A stretch of 7,754 nt of DNA, taken from Firmicutes bacterium UBA5496. Lineage in GTDB: Bacteria > Bacillota > Proteinivoracia > UBA4975. The translations under genes were made by a program, and so were the position numbers. Under the pieces are notes generated by a model. The model saw nothing but the letters and a program-made list of their open reading frames with translations, searched no databases and was not told the DNA's origin. Positions 5,871 through 7,754 of the stretch are shown piece by piece. Numbering within the stretch: the stretch's first letter is position 1; the number at the start of each line of letters is the position of its first letter. The DNA lies in NCBI GenBank assembly GCA_002427015.1, contig DIPE01000059.1, positions 459-8,212 of the forward strand, read 5' to 3'.

Positions 5871-6332
5871 TTGAAAAAAGCATTTAAGATACTGGGTATG
5901 TTGTTTTTCGTAATTGTGCTGATAGTCATCATGGTTTTTTCCTTCCGGGGAAAATACCCTGAATGGACTCAATTCCGCAGAGGAATGATGAAAGACTACC
6001 CAGAAATAATTAGAATCTACACTATAACTGCTGGGCCAACTTTTATCATTCAAATAGATCAAAATACAGCGCCCACGCTTGATACCTCGAAGGAAATGTT
6101 TGAGCGGATAAGAGAGTTCATCTTAAGTGAGCAAGGTTTCGATGTGCTCAAGAAAATAAAAAAGAACGACTTCATCGCCATCGACGTTACCTTTGACAAT
6201 CCGAAATTAATGGATGATTATGTTGCATTTTACTCCGAGTGCTACAAAAGCGACCGTACCGCCCAAGATTTTTCCCAATGGACTGTTGAGCACAAGGGAG
6301 AAACATTGGATTACGATCCATTCGGTGATTAA
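5871..6332 (+). CDS. Small single-pass membrane protein of unknown function
   Basis: I do not recognise a family. From TTG 5871 the product has 153 residues. AAGGGTGA (5858-5865) lies 5 bases before this TTG and resembles a Shine-Dalgarno core. The in-frame GTG at 5862 would lie inside that site and has only a weak one of its own, so 5871 is preferred, though 5862 is possible. Residues about 3-24 form one hydrophobic segment after LKKAFK, which fits an N-in, C-out signal anchor. The rest (about 25-153) is soluble, charged, rich in aromatic and acidic residues, and has no cysteine cluster or known catalytic motif that I can name; it contains one Cys near SECYK. The gene closely follows the C39-like ORF on the same strand, so a joint role (partner, inhibitor or immunity protein) is a guess from position. 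It converges on the metallo-hydrolase gene. Confidence 0.75.
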   Translation: MKKAFKILGMLFFVIVLIVIMVFSFRGKYPEWTQFRRGMMKDYPEIIRIYTITAGPTFIIQIDQNTAPTLDTSKEMFERIREFILSEQGFDVLKKIKKNDFIAIDVTFDNPKLMDDYVAFYSECYKSDRTAQDFSQWTVEHKGETLDYDPFGD

Positions 6333-6366
6333 TAATCAACCATTGTCCTGAAGAACTCGATTATTA
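6330..6366. repeat. A+T-rich inverted repeat after the membrane protein gene
   Basis: TAATAATC (6330-6337, including the stop codon) is complementary to GATTATTA (6359-6366), 21 bases apart. The stem would be weak and no T run follows on the plus strand, so I do not call it a terminator. Confidence 0.35.
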
Positions 6367-6373
6367 GAGGTAT

Positions 6374-6403
6374 AAAAACAGGTGGGTTGCGTGGCAACCC
6401 ACC
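6374..6403 (-). terminator. Rho-independent terminator of the metallo-hydrolase gene
   Basis: GGTGGGTTGC (6381-6390) pairs perfectly with GCAACCCACC (6394-6403) around a 3-nt loop. On the minus strand the G+C-rich stem is followed by TGTTTTTATA. It starts 10 bases after the TAA at 6414. The plus-strand side lacks a T run, so it serves the minus-strand gene. Confidence 0.85.
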
Positions 6404-6413
6404 GGGAGCAAGA

Positions 6414-7319
6414 TTATAATCCCGCCATATAGCTCTCCAGGGCCAGCTTCAGCTCTTCATAATCGGCATTGCGCAAAAGGGCAGTTTCGGAGCTCAAGTA
6501 ATCCATTTCCAGGGACTGCCACAGCTGCCGCTGAAAAGCGGCATAATCAAAATCCCCGCCGATGGTCTGGGCAATTGCATCCTCATATAAAAGCAGGGTG
6601 TAGAGCTTGCGGATATAGTCGGCATCGTCATCATCCTCATCGGGACCTTTTTCGACAATTTCCTGACACTCGCGGATATAATCAAGATTGTCGTCAATAT
6701 CTTCCCTGGTCACAATTCCCGAATGGGAGGTAATAATCACTTGGGCAGACATTTCCCCCAAGTTTTCCAGGGTATCTATGTAATTCTCCAGGTCATGCCA
6801 GCCAATTGCGGGCTGGGGTTTTTCCACCAGGTCGCCTGCATAGATTACCGAATCCCTGTGGTCAAAACAGATTGCCGAGTCCACAGTGTGGCCAGGGGCA
6901 TAGATGAACTCCACCCCGTCATCGGCGAATAGCAAACGGCTGTCAAAGGTCAGATTGGGGGTTACCAGCCGGATGTCCCCATTCTGGTAACTGGCATACC
7001 GCTGCAATTCCAAAGGGCCCCGCTGGATGATTTTTTGGGCGCAGAGCTCATGAGCCGCCACCAGAAGGTTAGCAAAGGCGCATACCCCCCAGACATGGTC
7101 CCAGTCGGAATGGGACAGAAAAATTACCAAGGGCTTATTCAGTCCCTGGGCCTGCAAATATTCTTTTATCGGCTCCATGGATTTGGGGCCCAGATGGGTG
7201 TCGCACAGGTAGAGCCGGTTATCGCCGTTAATTAAATAGACTGTGTACTCCCCCAGAGCAGATTCCTGCTCCTCAAAGGTGAACATCGTTCCCCGGCTGC
7301 CGATCTTTTTAATCTTCAT
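6414..7319 (-). CDS. Metallo-beta-lactamase-fold hydrolase with C-terminal helical extension
   Basis: This is a 301-residue metal-dependent hydrolase with no signal peptide, hence probably cytoplasmic. MBL-fold metal ligands appear in order: HSDWDH (His70, Asp72, Asp74, His75), a variant of HxHxDH with Asp in the usual second-His place; APGHTVDS (His144); YAGDLV (Asp163, bridging); and SHSG (His199). The core ends near residue 210. An acidic stretch with EDDDDAD (228-234) and a mainly helical tail (about 235-301) follow. The substrate cannot be told: the fold includes thioesterases, lactonases, phosphodiesterases and others. The ATG at 7319-7317 has GAGGAG 8 bases upstream. The gene starts 57 bases after the methyltransferase, so co-transcription is likely, and it ends at its own terminator. 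A relic of the same C-terminal tail lies at 4446-4541. Confidence 0.85.
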   Translation of the reverse strand: MKIKKIGSRGTMFTFEEQESALGEYTVYLINGDNRLYLCDTHLGPKSMEPIKEYLQAQGLNKPLVIFLSHSDWDHVWGVCAFANLLVAAHELCAQKIIQRGPLELQRYASYQNGDIRLVTPNLTFDSRLLFADDGVEFIYAPGHTVDSAICFDHRDSVIYAGDLVEKPQPAIGWHDLENYIDTLENLGEMSAQVIITSHSGIVTREDIDDNLDYIRECQEIVEKGPDEDDDDADYIRKLYTLLLYEDAIAQTIGGDFDYAAFQRQLWQSLEMDYLSSETALLRNADYEELKLALESYMAGL

Positions 7320-7376
7320 ATCCTCAGCTCCTCAAAATTCACATAGCAGTACATTTCCCTTTAGAAGTGGAATTAA

Positions 7377-7754
7377 TCAATCTTTGCAAAACAAGACAAT
7401 GCGGTTGGTATTGGTGCCGCAGTCATTGTTCCGGATTCCCCAAATATTAGCTGTCTTGGTGAACTCTTGGACATTGAGCAAGATGCCTTCGCACCGGAAC
7501 CCAGCCTTAGTCCCCAAGGGCACTGTATGCTCATCTAGGCGGACCTTGCCCTTTCTCACCTCGCCCACTTCAAAGGCTACCCTGCCTCCCGGGGCAGTTA
7601 TTCGGTACAGTTCGACAAAGACATCCCCCATAACCTGGCGCCATTCTTCCAGAGAACCGGCCATAGTCATACGCTCGCCTGCGGCTTCGGCAGAAATGCC
7701 GTTAAACCAGCAGCGCAGCCAGTTATCCTTGGCATACTGGACCACATCCAAAAA
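7377..7754 (-). CDS. DNA methyltransferase, C-terminal part (5' end beyond window)
   Basis: The reading frame is open to the right edge and ends with TGA at 7377-7379, leaving 125 visible residues. The visible N-terminus, FLDVVQYAKDNWLRCWFNG, resembles the stretch just after the catalytic S/N/D-PP-Y/F motif of amino-methyltransferases of the N6_N4_Mtase (DNA methylase) type; that motif itself would lie a few codons past the edge. Further on come VFVELYRITAPGGRVAFEVGEV, a strand-turn-strand of the methyltransferase core, then QEFTKTANIWGI and GTNTNRIVLF, which fit the terminal strands of this family. The enzyme would transfer methyl from S-adenosylmethionine to adenine N6 or cytosine N4; which base cannot be read here. 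No restriction enzyme gene is visible in this window. A TTG at 7751 is only an internal Leu codon and not a start. Confidence 0.7.
   Translation of the reverse strand, partial: FLDVVQYAKDNWLRCWFNGISAEAAGERMTMAGSLEEWRQVMGDVFVELYRITAPGGRVAFEVGEVRKGKVRLDEHTVPLGTKAGFRCEGILLNVQEFTKTANIWGIRNNDCGTNTNRIVLFCKD

Noticed and set aside
5775..6062. Minus-strand ORF of 95 codons
   Set aside because: It overlaps both plus-strand ORFs in antisense and has no supporting motif.
6381..6403. Hairpin as terminator for the plus-strand membrane protein gene
   Set aside because: On the plus strand the stem is followed by GGGAGCAAG, not a T run; the T run is on the minus-strand side.
6414..7319. Assigning the metallo-hydrolase as a beta-lactamase or quorum-quenching lactonase
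   Set aside because: Only general fold motifs are present, there is no secretion signal, and the second ligand position deviates, so a specific substrate is unsupported.
1..7754. CRISPR array, tRNA or rRNA genes, integrase attachment sites
   Set aside because: I saw no regularly spaced repeats, no cloverleaf or CCA-type tRNA ends and no ribosomal RNA motifs on either strand.

Overview
The window looks like chromosomal DNA of a Gram-positive Bacillota, most likely clostridial. The reasons are a lipobox-type solute-binding protein, strong AGGAGG-like ribosome binding sites, several TTG starts and U-tract terminators. I do not assign a genus. Base composition is fairly balanced in the transporter operon and in the right-hand genes, and visibly richer in A+T between about 5214 and 6380.

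Left part (1-4205, all minus strand): an oligopeptide ABC importer operon read right to left. The order is lipoprotein oppA, an intercistronic hairpin, permeases oppB and oppC, and ATPase oppD, which is cut by the left edge. Spacing from oppB to oppD is a few bases or less, so these genes are probably translationally coupled. OppA captures peptide outside the membrane, OppB/OppC form the channel, and OppD (with an OppF expected outside the window) supplies energy.

Middle part (4206-5336): a scarred interval. It holds the oppA leader with dyad elements, a minus-strand terminator, a 31-codon relic matching the C-terminal region of the metallo-hydrolase gene further right, a strong plus-strand terminator with no recognised gene before it, and a plus-strand DDE transposase relic that is truncated at both ends and frameshifted.

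Right-middle part (5278-6332, plus strand): a good promoter and ribosome binding site lead into an ORF that stops after seven codons. It is followed by an out-of-frame ORF resembling the C-terminal half of a C39-like (papain-fold) peptidase, and then by a small single-pass membrane protein of unknown function. This two-gene unit is the least explained part of the window.

Right part (6374-7754, minus strand): a complete metallo-beta-lactamase-fold hydrolase with its own terminator, then the C-terminal part of a DNA methyltransferase that runs off the right edge. The transporter and the right-hand genes look intact. The 4446-5376 interval looks like the residue of duplication, insertion and deletion.
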